From positions 81,349 to 145,348 of the forward strand of contig MABD01000035.1 of NCBI GenBank assembly GCA_002162955.1: a stretch of 64,000 bases of DNA. The letters are read 5' to 3'. Numbering within the stretch: the first letter of the stretch is position 1; every line of letters begins with the position of its first letter. The notes under the pieces were generated by a model. It was not told the origin of the DNA. It saw nothing but the letters and a program-made list of their open reading frames with translations, and made no database searches. A program made the translations under genes and the position numbers. Origin of the DNA: Gammaproteobacteria bacterium 45_16_T64 (GTDB lineage: Bacteria; Pseudomonadota; Gammaproteobacteria; Pseudomonadales; Ketobacteraceae). This document shows positions 47,170-56,359 of the stretch, one piece after another.

Positions 47170-47673
47170 TTATACATTCTCGCACACCTTGAGAATTGTA
47201 TTCTTCCATTGTTCCATTTCTTTAACATTAATCGCGATGGAATCATGGTCGCCATTTTCGTTAATATACACGATGCGCAGCATTTTTCTTCCAGGTGATA
47301 CACCTTTCAACCGTGACACGAACTCTGCATCCAAGAGCCGATTTGTGGGAACGGTAATCACTAAATCAAGAAGTACCAATTCAAAATAGAGAAAGCTCTC
47401 TGTAAGAGCGATATATCCCATACCGCTGGTTTGCGAATAACCTGAAGATTCTACTGCTCTGAACATGATGTGTTCGGGGGATATAATAACTGTCTCCCCT
47501 TGAATCTTATCCTCCACACGCCTCAACACGAGATTTTGACGCTTCCACAAGAAATAGAAAAACCACACAAACAATGAGATACCGACTAAGAGCGCAATAT
47601 AAGTATGACTCATGAATAAGAAAGTCAGTGCAAAAAGTACGATATTGATCGTCAACGCAAGTATGATTCTCAC
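47170..47673 (-). CDS. Membrane protein with two N-terminal helices and a beta-rich cytoplasmic domain
   Basis: A 167-residue protein. Two helices (IILALTINIVLFALTFLFM, YIALLVGISLFVWFFYFLW) are followed by a ~115-residue beta-rich domain (GYIALTESFLYFELVLLDLV, ITVPTNRLLDAEFVS, MLRIVYINENGDHDSIAINV, then a final helix KEMEQWKNTILKV). The order resembles bacterial PH-like domains. I cannot name a function. It lies 13 bases after the monooxygenase-fold gene. Confidence 0.6.
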   Translation of the reverse strand: MRIILALTINIVLFALTFLFMSHTYIALLVGISLFVWFFYFLWKRQNLVLRRVEDKIQGETVIISPEHIMFRAVESSGYSQTSGMGYIALTESFLYFELVLLDLVITVPTNRLLDAEFVSRLKGVSPGRKMLRIVYINENGDHDSIAINVKEMEQWKNTILKVCENV

Positions 47674-47686
47674 TGAAGTGACCTCT

Positions 47687-47989
47687 CTATTGTCTCAATT
47701 CCTTTGTTGATATCGCTTCCACTGTGTAATGACGCTCTACATTCTGTGTAATTTCACCCCAGTAGGAAGAGCGCACGCGTAGTTGATGCAACTCAAACGA
47801 TTCTGTACTTTCAAACTCTTCATAAACATTAAAACGATGCTTATTGTCCTCATCCTGTTCTACATTAAACACGATACAACCAGACTCTTTTCTCGTTAAT
47901 TCGATATGCTTAGGCAACGCTTTCAAAACACGATCCATATCCTCATCAGGTACAATGATATATCCTTGTAAAATCACATTCAGTCCCAT
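47687..47989 (-). CDS. ABM-domain (putative quinol monooxygenase) protein
   Basis: A 100-residue ferredoxin-like-fold protein: GYIIVPDEDMDRVLKALPKH, RKESGCIVFNVEQDEDNKHR, FNVYEEFESTESFELHQ. This is the YgiN/antibiotic biosynthesis monooxygenase layout with the conserved E-x-F-x-S and His. Such proteins oxidise quinols or are of unknown role. Confidence 0.72.
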   Translation of the reverse strand: MGLNVILQGYIIVPDEDMDRVLKALPKHIELTRKESGCIVFNVEQDEDNKHRFNVYEEFESTESFELHQLRVRSSYWGEITQNVERHYTVEAISTKELRQ

Positions 47990-48324
47990 CCAAACCGTTA
48001 TTATTCAGCGAATTACGCAATCCTACAGCTCCAATTGCTGCCACATTTACTTTCCGGCCGCTAGGCCATAATAGCTCAAAATCATCGCCAAGCTGAAGAA
48101 ATTAGTGACACATCCCTCATAAAGGGCACTCGGTTTCAACACCGAGTTAAGAAAACCAGATTGGCCTAAAAGAACCACTTCTTATATCTCTATAAATCCT
48201 GATAGAATACTGAGCCATAACAACAAGCAATACCGCTGTAAACAAGCCTGAACTTAGGTATTCGTTAACAGAAAAGGTGTGATAACACCGATCTACATAG
48301 ATCGTCTATTTTGGTCCTAATCTT
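47990..48324. other. 335-base region upstream of the AraC-type regulator
   Basis: No gene is seen. It contains a small hairpin at 48128-48147 (ACTCGGT, loop TTCAAC, ACCGAGT) and a palindrome at 48289-48304, listed separately. The region is divergent between the ABM gene and the AraC gene and should hold both promoters. Confidence 0.5.
48289..48304. promoter_or_regulatory. Palindrome just upstream of the AraC-type gene
   Basis: CGATCT-ACAT-AGATCG, perfect 6-bp arms, ends 20 bases before the start codon. It could be an operator or a leader stem. Confidence 0.4.
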
Positions 48325-49365
48325 ATGATGATGAACTTGGCGTTTCACTCTGTCCTTGCGTATATGAGACATACCCATCAGGACTCAACTCCTTTGCTAT
48401 TAACCGCCAGCGTGGGTTCCGGCCTTTCTCAAGTTGAAATTGCCGATTGGTCAATGCAAAAAACACCCTCCGTCATACTATCCAGTCCACTTGTTATCAA
48501 ACTATTAAACCAAGCCGTTCAATTGACCGGAAACGATTGCATTGGAATTGACGCATCCAAACATACATCCTTTTCGGGCTTTGAAGGGTTTGGCGTTGTA
48601 TTATTAAGTTGCTCCTCTATCTCAGAAGCCATTGATTTATTTATTAAATTCAAACCGATATTGGCCAATATTCTCGAGGTAAGGCGGATCACTGAAAACA
48701 ATGATGAGTTTGGGGTCAAAATAACCCATGAATATGGCGACCCGACTTACGTAATGGACTTTATTCTTTCTGTGTTGGTACGCATCGGCCGCCGTATCAC
48801 ACAGAACATTAACCTCACACCTCTCCATCTTCAACTTGAACGACCTTCCTCCGACGCTTTCCCGGATAGATTCTACGAATTCTATCGTTGTAACATCAAT
48901 TTTTCAGGTACAGATAATGTCATCAAGCTCATACCTGAATCTATTCATTGCACCCCAGAACTTTCTAACTCAGAAATGTCATCCATTGGTTTACAGTGGT
49001 GTGAACAAAAAGAAAGGGAAATGCTCGCCAAATTGGAAGTTAGAGTAGGTCGCCTTATTGAACAGCACATTTCAGATACAACCTTTTCAGTCGACTGTGC
49101 TGCCAAGACACTTAATATGAGTAAGCGCAAACTACAAAAGGAACTTCAACAAATCGATTTAAGCTTTAGCTCCCTGCAAGATCGTATCCGACGTGAGAAA
49201 AGCGTCAATCTATTACGATATAGCGAAAAGAGTATTTCCGAAATTTCCGATGAAGCAGGCTATGCGAATGAAACGGGATTTATCCGCGCCTTTAAACGAT
49301 GGGAAGGAATTACACCTGCATCCTTCAGAAGAAGGGGAGAGCAGAACCAAATCAGCAATGGTTGA
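48325..49365 (+). CDS. AraC family regulator, OruR/arabinose-binding type
   Basis: A 346-residue protein with an N-terminal Arabinose_bd-like domain (KLLNQAVQLTGNDCIGIDAS, FEGFGVVLLSCSSISEAIDL) and a C-terminal double helix-turn-helix (SVDCAAKTLNMSKRKLQKEL; ISEISDEAGYANETGFIRAF, then RWEGITPASFRR). Family members often control lipid or amino-acid catabolic genes. It converges on a secreted hydrolase gene 63 bases away, whose promoter carries tandem 19-bp repeats, a plausible target. Confidence 0.9.
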   Translation: MMMNLAFHSVLAYMRHTHQDSTPLLLTASVGSGLSQVEIADWSMQKTPSVILSSPLVIKLLNQAVQLTGNDCIGIDASKHTSFSGFEGFGVVLLSCSSISEAIDLFIKFKPILANILEVRRITENNDEFGVKITHEYGDPTYVMDFILSVLVRIGRRITQNINLTPLHLQLERPSSDAFPDRFYEFYRCNINFSGTDNVIKLIPESIHCTPELSNSEMSSIGLQWCEQKEREMLAKLEVRVGRLIEQHISDTTFSVDCAAKTLNMSKRKLQKELQQIDLSFSSLQDRIRREKSVNLLRYSEKSISEISDEAGYANETGFIRAFKRWEGITPASFRRRGEQNQISNG

Positions 49366-49428
49366 TATCACCCAATATTTGGTTCCGCGAAAGAAGAACG
49401 GTATCTTTTTTACCTATGATGAGAGACG

Positions 49429-51318
49429 CTATTTAATATACCGTTGTATCCAAGCCGCTTGAATAAACTGCGCTTTCGGCGTAAGAAAACTTCCATGCTC
49501 GATAATATCATCAATACCACCGTTCCCTCCCCAGGGTGTCCACTGCACATGCCGAATACCCGAACCCTTCTGATAGTCCCAACGATGCTCAACGCCAGGC
49601 ATATCGAATAAGGGAATCCCTACAACCGGCAATTCAGCAATATTGGCTAAAGCAATGGTAGTTTCATTGGGTACCACCCCATCACTTGCACCAACAACCA
49701 CGGCAAACGGTTTAGTATGTATTCCTTCCGGTGGAGTATGCAAATAGTGGGCAAAGCCAATGGCATCACCATGATCAAGGATATGGGTTACCATTGATCG
49801 TAGCCCTAGAGCTTCTGCTGCACTCACCCCTTCAGGCATCAAATTTGAGAATGCACTATCCCATAATACGGAATCTGACAGTGCGCGAATAACGCCAACA
49901 CCCGATACGTGCAAGAAGGCTCCTTTAAGCTCTGGAGCCAATGCAACAAACGTAGTACCCAATACCCCTCCTAAAGACGTACCTTGATAGGAGATATTAT
50001 TCACGTCAATATCTGGGAAACCATCGGCACGATAACGCAATCGAATGCGCTTCTCTGATCGCCAGCTTCGTCTTGGTAATACATCTATCTTAGCAATACT
50101 TGATTTCACAGCACTAAGAAGCGACATTGTATCAACAGGCGATTGAAACGTCATACCCACTAGTTGTAAGAAATGTTCAGTACTCAACAAATCCGTCACC
50201 GCCGGGCGGGCTTCACCAATACGAGAACCATGATTAGGATGATCAATAGACACCGTCGCAATTCCATGCACAGCGTTCGTGATTGCGACGATAAAATCAC
50301 TCTCTTTATCTCCCATCAATCCATGTCCATATATCGCGACAGGTGAGCGCTTTTTGAAAATAGGTCGATTAAGATCCCGTGGTAACGTTAAACGAAAATC
50401 AATCCACAATGGATGGCCATTCGTTCTGTCATGATCAATGCCACCATCTGCAGTACGAAAGCTATACGTTAATAACTGTCCAGTAACTATTGCCGCCACA
50501 AAGGGGTCAAAATTCTTATATTTTACCGTTAGGTCCCGTAGCGGATGCTTTGCTTGATACACACTTTTCATTTTGGATTTCATACTTCCCGTCACTTGCT
50601 CTTCACTACGAATCGTAAAATGCGTTAAGGTCAGTAGGGAATCCTCTTCTATATTATGTTCTTTCAGTAAATCCAGTACACCGATATCATTTGCGTACGC
50701 CAACGCCTTTCTATTTATCTCATCGTAGTTATCAAATCGATCCACACCAAGAGGTAATAGATTACTGGTTACGATAACAACATAGCGGTTTGAAAACTCC
50801 CATCGACCATTGTGATAAATTTCCAACATATGCGCAGGCGACTCAAACCGATCCGATAGGGCATACTCACTGACTTTTACACTTAATAACTGTCTTTCTC
50901 CGGTATCCAAATTAATCGCAATAACAGCATTACCGCCATTGTAAGGTAATGCCTCTGCATCTAGTGCTTGTTCAAATTCAAATAACACTGGAGTAGCAGG
51001 AGAGTAACCATCTGATGCCGCGAAGATTGCTTCTATATCTGCTATTTTTAGGTTCTCCGGCAATTGAGGTTCCATTATTGCACGAGTTTCCTCACTGAGA
51101 ATAAGGTCCATGGGTACCTGTGGACTCATTACCCCATCTTCTTCTAATAACCACGCTTGATTGGGGAAAGGGAAAAAACAGCTATCAGTCTTTAGCGGAT
51201 GGCACTCAATCTCCGGCATATCTTGGCGTTCAGTAGAAGATAGTGCTTCAAAACTCCATACCAATAGTAGGCAATATATGATCATCGTATATAACGGCAA
51301 CAAAAGTGATTTTTTCAT
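49429..51318 (-). CDS. Secreted alpha/beta hydrolase (lipase/esterase-like)
   Basis: A 629-residue protein with an N-terminal signal segment (YTMIIYCLLLVWSFEALS). The N-terminal third is beta-rich (FPFPNQAWLLEEDGVMSPQV, then ALPYNGGNAVIAINLDTGER), as in the N-domain of large bacterial lipases. The C-terminal hydrolase domain has oxyanion loop VAIYGHGLMGDKES, nucleophile Ser in YQGTSLGGVLG, Asp in VVVGASDGVVPN and a late His near DIIEHGSFL. Substrate is unknown; an ester or lipid is likely. Confidence 0.75.
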   Translation of the reverse strand: MKKSLLLPLYTMIIYCLLLVWSFEALSSTERQDMPEIECHPLKTDSCFFPFPNQAWLLEEDGVMSPQVPMDLILSEETRAIMEPQLPENLKIADIEAIFAASDGYSPATPVLFEFEQALDAEALPYNGGNAVIAINLDTGERQLLSVKVSEYALSDRFESPAHMLEIYHNGRWEFSNRYVVIVTSNLLPLGVDRFDNYDEINRKALAYANDIGVLDLLKEHNIEEDSLLTLTHFTIRSEEQVTGSMKSKMKSVYQAKHPLRDLTVKYKNFDPFVAAIVTGQLLTYSFRTADGGIDHDRTNGHPLWIDFRLTLPRDLNRPIFKKRSPVAIYGHGLMGDKESDFIVAITNAVHGIATVSIDHPNHGSRIGEARPAVTDLLSTEHFLQLVGMTFQSPVDTMSLLSAVKSSIAKIDVLPRRSWRSEKRIRLRYRADGFPDIDVNNISYQGTSLGGVLGTTFVALAPELKGAFLHVSGVGVIRALSDSVLWDSAFSNLMPEGVSAAEALGLRSMVTHILDHGDAIGFAHYLHTPPEGIHTKPFAVVVGASDGVVPNETTIALANIAELPVVGIPLFDMPGVEHRWDYQKGSGIRHVQWTPWGGNGGIDDIIEHGSFLTPKAQFIQAAWIQRYIK

Positions 51319-51398
51319 CGGTAGGCGTCCTTGAAAGCGTTGTATTCTTTTTATGTAGTAGCTCCCAATGAAGAATATGATTATCTACCCAATATTGA

Positions 51399-51427
51399 AT
51401 AATCTTTGCACGCATCAAAACTATCAA
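51399..51427 (-). promoter_or_regulatory. Sigma-70-like promoter of the secreted hydrolase
   Basis: Read leftwards: TTGATA, 17 bases, GATTAT. It lies about 75 bases upstream of the hydrolase ATG with tandem direct repeats about 28 bases upstream of its -35, the usual place for an activator. Confidence 0.5.
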
Positions 51428-51454
51428 CAGGTGTATATTCGGAATAAATTAGAA

Positions 51455-51494
51455 AAAAATGATCTCTGCGCGCACAAAAATGATCTCTACGCGC
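51455..51494. repeat. Tandem 19-bp direct repeats upstream of the hydrolase promoter
   Basis: AAAAATGATCTCTGCGCGC (51455-51473) and AAAAATGATCTCTACGCGC (51476-51494) differ at one base and are 21 bp apart start to start, two helical turns. This is the form expected for an AraC-type activator site. Confidence 0.75.
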
Positions 51495-51529
51495 CTTCTC
51501 TTACTAATAAGTCCACCAACTAATTAGAG

Positions 51530-51582
51530 GTGTTAGCTCAAATGTACCACTGCATACCGTTTTCAAACATTTGAGCTAACAC
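51530..51582. terminator. Long inverted repeat beyond the mscS stop
   Basis: Perfect 16-bp arms GTGTTAGCTCAAATGT and ACATTTGAGCTAACAC with a 21-base spacer. It lies 15 bases past the leftward mscS stop, so termination is possible, but the long loop and missing U-tract also fit a protein-binding site. Confidence 0.5.
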
Positions 51583-51596
51583 TTTCATACCAATAT

Positions 51597-52415
51597 CTAT
51601 TCTTCTTTTGGCATATGGATATCCATCTGGGGGTAAGGAATAGAGATACCCTCCCGATCAAACGTCAACTTTACTTTCTCGGTAGTATCAAATAACACGC
51701 CCCAATAATCAGCGCTATTTACCCAAGGACGCACTACAAAGTTCACACTACTGTCGGCAAGCTCTCCCACCGCAATTGTTATGGCAGGGTCTTTAAGGAC
51801 TCGCTCATCCGCTGACATTATATCCTCCAATATAGATTTAGCCTTAGCAAGGTCATCCCCATAACCAATACCAAACACCATATCGATACGCCGAGTCGGT
51901 TGGGATGAATAATTCGTAATAACACCAGAATAGATAGCGCCGTTGGGAACAATTGTTTCCTTATTATCGGGTGTATTCAATGTAGTGCTGAAAATATTGA
52001 TTGCTTTAACAGTTCCGCTGGTTCCCGATATATCCACATAATCACCCGTTTTGAACGGCCTAAAAATAATAAGTAACACGCCCGAAGCAAAATTTTGTAG
52101 TGACCCCTGTAATGCTAAACCAATAGCAAGACCTGCAGCACCAAGCAAGGCAATAAGCGATGTCGTATCAACCCCGAGCTGATCCAGCGCCGCGATCGTC
52201 ACAATGAGTAAGAGTAATGTATGGCTAATGGATGAAACGAAATTAACCAACAGTTCATCAAGACCAATTTTGGTAAGCACTTTTCTCAAAGTCGCGGTTA
52301 GGATTTTGGAAACGAGCAATCCTGCGATAAATATAGCCAGTCCTAAGCCGATATTAACCGACCAGGGGATAAGATAAGTATTCATCAGTTCGTCTCTTTC
52401 GATCATCTCAAACAT
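51597..52415 (-). CDS. mscS: Small-conductance mechanosensitive channel
   Basis: About 272 residues. Three helices with the pore-lining GLALQGSLQNFASGVLLIIF, then the beta domain (FKTGDYVDISGTSGTVKAIN) and an alpha/beta C-terminal domain ending near GISIPYPQMDIH. ATG 52415 has AAGG 6 bases upstream; a TTG 11 codons earlier is less likely. It releases solutes on hypo-osmotic shock. Confidence 0.94.
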   Translation of the reverse strand: MFEMIERDELMNTYLIPWSVNIGLGLAIFIAGLLVSKILTATLRKVLTKIGLDELLVNFVSSISHTLLLLIVTIAALDQLGVDTTSLIALLGAAGLAIGLALQGSLQNFASGVLLIIFRPFKTGDYVDISGTSGTVKAINIFSTTLNTPDNKETIVPNGAIYSGVITNYSSQPTRRIDMVFGIGYGDDLAKAKSILEDIMSADERVLKDPAITIAVGELADSSVNFVVRPWVNSADYWGVLFDTTEKVKLTFDREGISIPYPQMDIHMPKEE

Positions 52416-52647
52416 ATCATCTACCTTATTAGTGATTAGATGTGACAATAGTAGACTAGAATATGAAATACTGAGCAGAAGAAGGGACAGCGAAACCCTT
52501 TCGTCAATTAGGCTTTAACTGGCGCTGGCTATAGCCGATAAAAAGGTTAGAATGTTCAACAAAATTCATCATCAATAGACGACATCCAGCGAAGATTGCT
52601 AAATTAGTTTGGCGTTTTTTAACCCACACTACAGAGAACGTAATACC

Positions 52648-53379
52648 ATGAAATTAACACCGATCACTCCGATTCTACTTGCCTCCACCCTGGGCATGAC
52701 TTCCAACGTACTCGCTGAAGAAGCCACTACAGACAAGAAACTATGGAGTGGTGAAGTTTCTGTTACCTTTATCTCCAATAACGGGAATACTCGTAGCCAA
52801 AACATGGGGCTCAAATCCCGCGCCGTACGAGATGGTGAACTTTGGAGAAGTACCTATAAGCTAGAAGGGTCAAATGAGTCAACAGACGATGAGCGTACCG
52901 CTGAAAAGTACTTTGGTTCTGTAAAATTCGACCGAAAGCTAAGCGATGTTAGCTATGTATTTGGTTTGCTAGAACATGAAGACGACAGTTTTAGTGGTTA
53001 TGATTATCAAACATCACTATCAGCAGGTTATGGTAGAAAACTCATTAATACTGACGCCCATAAACTGGAAATGGAAGTCGGCCCAGGTTACCGTCGCAGT
53101 GTAACGGAAGAAGAGCACGATGTAGAAAATGAGGCCACCTTGCGTGGAGCTGCCAACTACGACTGGGCAATAGATAAAACATCGTCATTCCGTCAAGAGG
53201 TTAGTGTTGAATCTGGAGAAGAAAGCACTATTAGCAAGTCGTTGTCTCGCTATAAGAAACAACTCAACGGCAGCCTATCTCTTACTTTATCATATGAAGT
53301 AAAACACACCTCCAAGGTACCATCTGGCACAGATAAATCAGACTCAACAACCGCTGTTGCGCTGGACTACTCGTTTTAA
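52648..53379 (+). CDS. Outer-membrane DUF481 protein (YdiY-like)
   Basis: About 243 residues: a signal peptide (ITPILLASTLGMTSNVLA), then amphipathic strands with Lys/Glu-rich turns (WSGEVSVTFISNNGNTRSQN, RKLSDVSYVFGLLEHEDD) and a final LDYSF, the outer-membrane C-terminal signature. The DUF481 family is of unknown role. ATG 52648 directly precedes the signal sequence; the longer frame adds 13 charged residues. Confidence 0.85.
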   Translation: MKLTPITPILLASTLGMTSNVLAEEATTDKKLWSGEVSVTFISNNGNTRSQNMGLKSRAVRDGELWRSTYKLEGSNESTDDERTAEKYFGSVKFDRKLSDVSYVFGLLEHEDDSFSGYDYQTSLSAGYGRKLINTDAHKLEMEVGPGYRRSVTEEEHDVENEATLRGAANYDWAIDKTSSFRQEVSVESGEESTISKSLSRYKKQLNGSLSLTLSYEVKHTSKVPSGTDKSDSTTAVALDYSF

Positions 53380-53392
53380 GTAAACAAATAGA

Positions 53393-53430
53393 AAACGAAG
53401 AATCTACATTCCAAATTAGCTTCTTCGTTT
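53393..53430 (+). terminator. Hairpin after the DUF481 gene
   Basis: Perfect 10-bp arms AAACGAAGAA/TTCTTCGTTT with an 18-base loop, 13 bases past the stop. Downstream T content is modest, so it is a weak terminator. Confidence 0.5.
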
Positions 53431-53502
53431 GATTTGTGTAAATAACTAGCATGGCTATACTGTGATATTTAGAGCAGAATATTACAAAAGAGCCCCGATA
53501 AC

Positions 53503-54507
53503 ATGCGAAAAATAGTATTTAAGTCACTGTTTTTATTAGTATTAACCATTCTATTATCCGCCTGTACAACTCGACCGCCCCTGGTCAAGAGCACAACGAT
53601 TAACGAATATAAGAAACCCGGGATGGCGTTAATTGTCGGCTCACTAGTCGTTCAGAATGGCCGACTAGGGTACGACAAATGGTCAATACAACTTCGCTCT
53701 GTTAATAAGGGAAGTACGTTCAAAAGCGATATAAAGGGCAGTAGAGACCGACAAGTACCAGGCGGACATGACTTCGATTTCAGTAACAAGCAATATTCAG
53801 GCAACATGTTTGCCATGGTAGTACCCGCGGGCAGCTATGAATATTACAGCTACTCTCTATTCAAAAACCACGGTATGTCTTACTCGACATGGACCCCTAA
53901 AACCGAATTCTCTCTTCCATTCAAAGTGGAAGAGAACAAGATTAACTATATCGGTGAAATTGCGGCTCATACGGGAACTGGAGAAAATGCTTTTGGAATG
54001 TCGATCACCTCATCTGGAACCTGGAGTGTTGGTGACGCAATTCATCGTGACCTTTCACTACTAAAAAAACACTACCCTAACGTAGAATGGGGTACCTTAA
54101 TCCCCTCCATTCCCAAACACAGTAATCAACCCGAGATTGTTATCGTGAATAAGGATAATAAACACCTGTTTGCGACATCTATCCATCGTGATGCTGATTA
54201 CCTGAAGAATTTGGTTAAAGAGATTCAAAAGGGCAGCCTTGAGCGAAACCGGAATATCTCTCGGCAAATAGTGAAAGAGCGCTTGTTCAACGAACCCGTT
54301 CTTGATGCTCTTCAAGAACAGATAGAAAAAAATTACCAGCTCAAACAGGATGGCGGCGCGTCGATCGATAGCTTAGCATGGATGTGTAAAGCGCTGGCTA
54401 TGAGTAAAAATACCAAGTATCAATCTGTTGTGCAAAAGGTTAGTGAAGATGCCCATTCTAAGAAGGTAAGACAATATGCCTCTGGCTATTTAACACATTT
54501 TAACTAG
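53503..54507 (+). CDS. Unrecognised lipoprotein
   Basis: A 334-residue protein with a type II signal (LVLTILLSACTTRPP; lipobox LSAC). The first half of the mature protein is beta-rich (MFAMVVPAGSYEYYSYSLF, NKINYIGEIAAHTG). The C-terminal half is helical and charged (LKNLVKEIQKGSLERNRNIS). I recognise no catalytic motif. It stands alone, with its own promoter presumably in the preceding 120 bases. Confidence 0.65.
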   Translation: MRKIVFKSLFLLVLTILLSACTTRPPLVKSTTINEYKKPGMALIVGSLVVQNGRLGYDKWSIQLRSVNKGSTFKSDIKGSRDRQVPGGHDFDFSNKQYSGNMFAMVVPAGSYEYYSYSLFKNHGMSYSTWTPKTEFSLPFKVEENKINYIGEIAAHTGTGENAFGMSITSSGTWSVGDAIHRDLSLLKKHYPNVEWGTLIPSIPKHSNQPEIVIVNKDNKHLFATSIHRDADYLKNLVKEIQKGSLERNRNISRQIVKERLFNEPVLDALQEQIEKNYQLKQDGGASIDSLAWMCKALAMSKNTKYQSVVQKVSEDAHSKKVRQYASGYLTHFN

Positions 54508-54606
54508 CCAGAAAATTCCGAGTCGTTCAAAAAGACATTCAATAAGCACTTAATATAGACTCAGGGAGTTACCGCAATATTATTGGCGTGCTCTAGTAAC
54601 GAAAGG

Positions 54607-54999
54607 CTAATGTAATTCTCTATAAAGCCTTTCGAACTTAGTCCTATTAAACCCTCTAATAACTTTTCCACCCACTACGATTAGAGGTACCCCACTACCA
54701 TTTAGCTTATCATAGGCGTTTTTGGCATTACGATTTTTCTCTATATCAAGATCTCGAAACTTAATACCCTTAGAATTGAAATAACTTCTGGCCTTAGCAC
54801 AATATCCACACCAACTTGTAGAATACATGACAACTCTATTGAGTTCGATCTGCTCTCTTGCGTAGCGATTTCTAGCGCCACTTAAAATTTCTTCAGCAAT
54901 TTCCCTAGTACTTTTTCCACTTTCTAATATCGATGAAGCACCATATACTGAAAATATTGTACAACACCCAAAGATCATAATTACTAAGTGTTTTATCAT
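54607..54999 (-). CDS. Exported glutaredoxin-like protein
   Basis: A 130-residue protein with a cleavable signal (VIMIFGCCTIFSVYG), a short helical linker, then a glutaredoxin fold: RVVMYSTSWCGYCAKARSYF with the CGYC active site, and the cis-Pro loop GSGVPLIVVGG. The signal points to a periplasmic thiol-disulfide role, uncommon for glutaredoxins. Confidence 0.82.
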   Translation of the reverse strand: MIKHLVIMIFGCCTIFSVYGASSILESGKSTREIAEEILSGARNRYAREQIELNRVVMYSTSWCGYCAKARSYFNSKGIKFRDLDIEKNRNAKNAYDKLNGSGVPLIVVGGKVIRGFNRTKFERLYRELH

Positions 55000-55030
55000 A
55001 CTTTTCTACTCATTATTTCAAACGCTATTT

Positions 55031-55315
55031 CTATGATTTCAGCTCAACACCCTCAAGCAAAACGACTGTTTTGGCCTCGGAACGTTCGATCATTTTTACT
55101 ATGGCAGATTGAATCGCTTCATCCTCTCGTGCGTCCGATCCACACTGAAACCTCTCTTCCATTGATTGTGATTTTTCGTCAGCTAGAAACGTCAAAACGA
55201 CTTCATCTGCTTTATTTTCACTACGACCTAAGTAAGCAATTGAAATTTTGGGATACCCTTGAAACCCCATCTTTGCTTTTTTGGCGATTCTCTTTTTAGA
55301 TTTTTCCAAATTCAT
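55031..55315 (-). CDS. Unrecognised small soluble protein
   Basis: About 94 residues from ATG 55315 (MNLEKSKKRIAKKAKMGFQG). A basic N-terminal helix leads to strands (YPKISIAYLGRSENKADEVV, LTFLADEKS) and an acidic helix (DEAIQSAIVKMIERSEAK), an alpha/beta pattern. Upstream in-frame starts add 30 unlikely residues. It follows the VF530-type gene and may share its transcript. Confidence 0.6.
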   Translation of the reverse strand: MNLEKSKKRIAKKAKMGFQGYPKISIAYLGRSENKADEVVLTFLADEKSQSMEERFQCGSDAREDEAIQSAIVKMIERSEAKTVVLLEGVELKS

Positions 55316-55413
55316 GGTAATACCCATAGATTGATAATAAATTATTAAGGGCAGTGGAAACAAACCAGTTCCACCGTCAGCCCTATCACTTTTGAAGCAC
55401 GACAACCATTAAC

Positions 55414-55905
55414 TTAAGGCTCCGATTTACCTCTGGATTTAGCCCATGGGTCTATATCACGCCCAACAGAAACACTTTGGGAGCTCCTTTTCTCTCGATT
55501 ATAAGGTTTCCCCTCTCGTGGAGCACCCCGACCCCGTTCGGCTGATTTCTTTTCCCGTTTCTCCCGCAGCCGTTCAGCATCTTCCAAACTTAGTTTAGCG
55601 GGCTCACCTGGAACTTGATGCGCAGGAATAACTCGATCTCTCGGTGGTAATAGAAACTGTTCTGAAGACGCTTTTGGTAAGTTTTTAAATTCATACAAAT
55701 AGAATACTTCAACTTTTTCACGCGCCCAATCAGTTTTCTTAAGAAATTTTATGCTGGAATCAATGCTCGGATTTGTCTTAAAGCAATTGATATTTAAATA
55801 GGCAAATAGAATCTCAAAACCGTAATGATCTACTACTTCAGTCAATAGGTGTTTTAAGCTAACTCCGTTTAGAGGGTTTCCCTTGTATTTAATCTCATTG
55901 TTCAT
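55414..55905 (-). CDS. VF530-domain (DUF2132) protein with charged C-terminal tail
   Basis: About 163 residues. The N-terminal ~70 match the VF530/DUF2132 domain ([52 protein letters not shown]), a small helical fold proposed to bind DNA. The remainder is an Arg/Glu/Lys/Gly-rich, probably disordered tail ([20 protein letters not shown]) longer than in most relatives; it could add nucleic-acid binding. Confidence 0.8.
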   Translation of the reverse strand: MNNEIKYKGNPLNGVSLKHLLTEVVDHYGFEILFAYLNINCFKTNPSIDSSIKFLKKTDWAREKVEVFYLYEFKNLPKASSEQFLLPPRDRVIPAHQVPGEPAKLSLEDAERLREKREKKSAERGRGAPREGKPYNREKRSSQSVSVGRDIDPWAKSRGKSEP

Positions 55906-56161
55906 ACTAATCTCCAATCAAGAGTTTTACGCCTAAGGCATTAAAGGTAATACCCAATACGCCAGTCCGTATTATAAATAAAGTCCATTGAGTTCTCAGC
56001 CACAAATATGCGTTGAAGGAGCGAACTCTACGAGAACCGTTGGGATATAACAGGTAAATGAAACTAACAAAGAAAGCATTTCTAACTTCTTAGTCACATA
56101 TTCACTCAAAAAGCACATAAGCGCTCATTATTTGCACAAAAAAGAGCGTATTAGGCCGCTA

Positions 56162-56191
56162 TTGTCCCATAATTATCAATTTCTCTATATT
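56162..56191 (+). promoter_or_regulatory. Sigma-70-like promoter for a possible small RNA
   Basis: TTGTCC, 18 bases, TATATT. The -10 matches five of six consensus bases. It faces a terminator ~110 bases downstream with no strong gene between. Confidence 0.4.
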
Positions 56192-56197
56192 ATGGAT

Positions 56198-56333
56198 CAT
56201 TCCAAACAATTTCCATTGCCCATTCACGTTATCAATGGCCTCTCAGCGGAAAACGAGTCGACAGAGAAAGGCCGAAACATGCCTATAAACGGTGTAGCAA
56301 GAAACCCTAGAGACATACGTTTCTAGGGTTTTT
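56198..56333 (+). ncRNA. Candidate small RNA
   Basis: The interval between the promoter start and the terminator. It contains an internal stem (GGCCTCTC with GAGAAAGGCC about 18 bases on). A 44-codon ATG frame spans it but resembles no protein and lacks a ribosome site. No known RNA family is recognised. Confidence 0.3.
56302..56333 (+). terminator. Rho-independent terminator
   Basis: AAACCCTAGA, 10-base loop, TCTAGGGTTT running into further T residues. It is a convincing terminator without an obvious upstream gene. Confidence 0.75.
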
Positions 56334-56359
56334 CTGCTTATGAATTATCTCCTATTTAA

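Noticed and set aside
44225..47989. Second integron cassette array in the run of small leftward genes
   Set aside because: The intergenic spaces are mostly under 60 bases and lack RYYYAAC/GTTRRRY cores and long palindromes.
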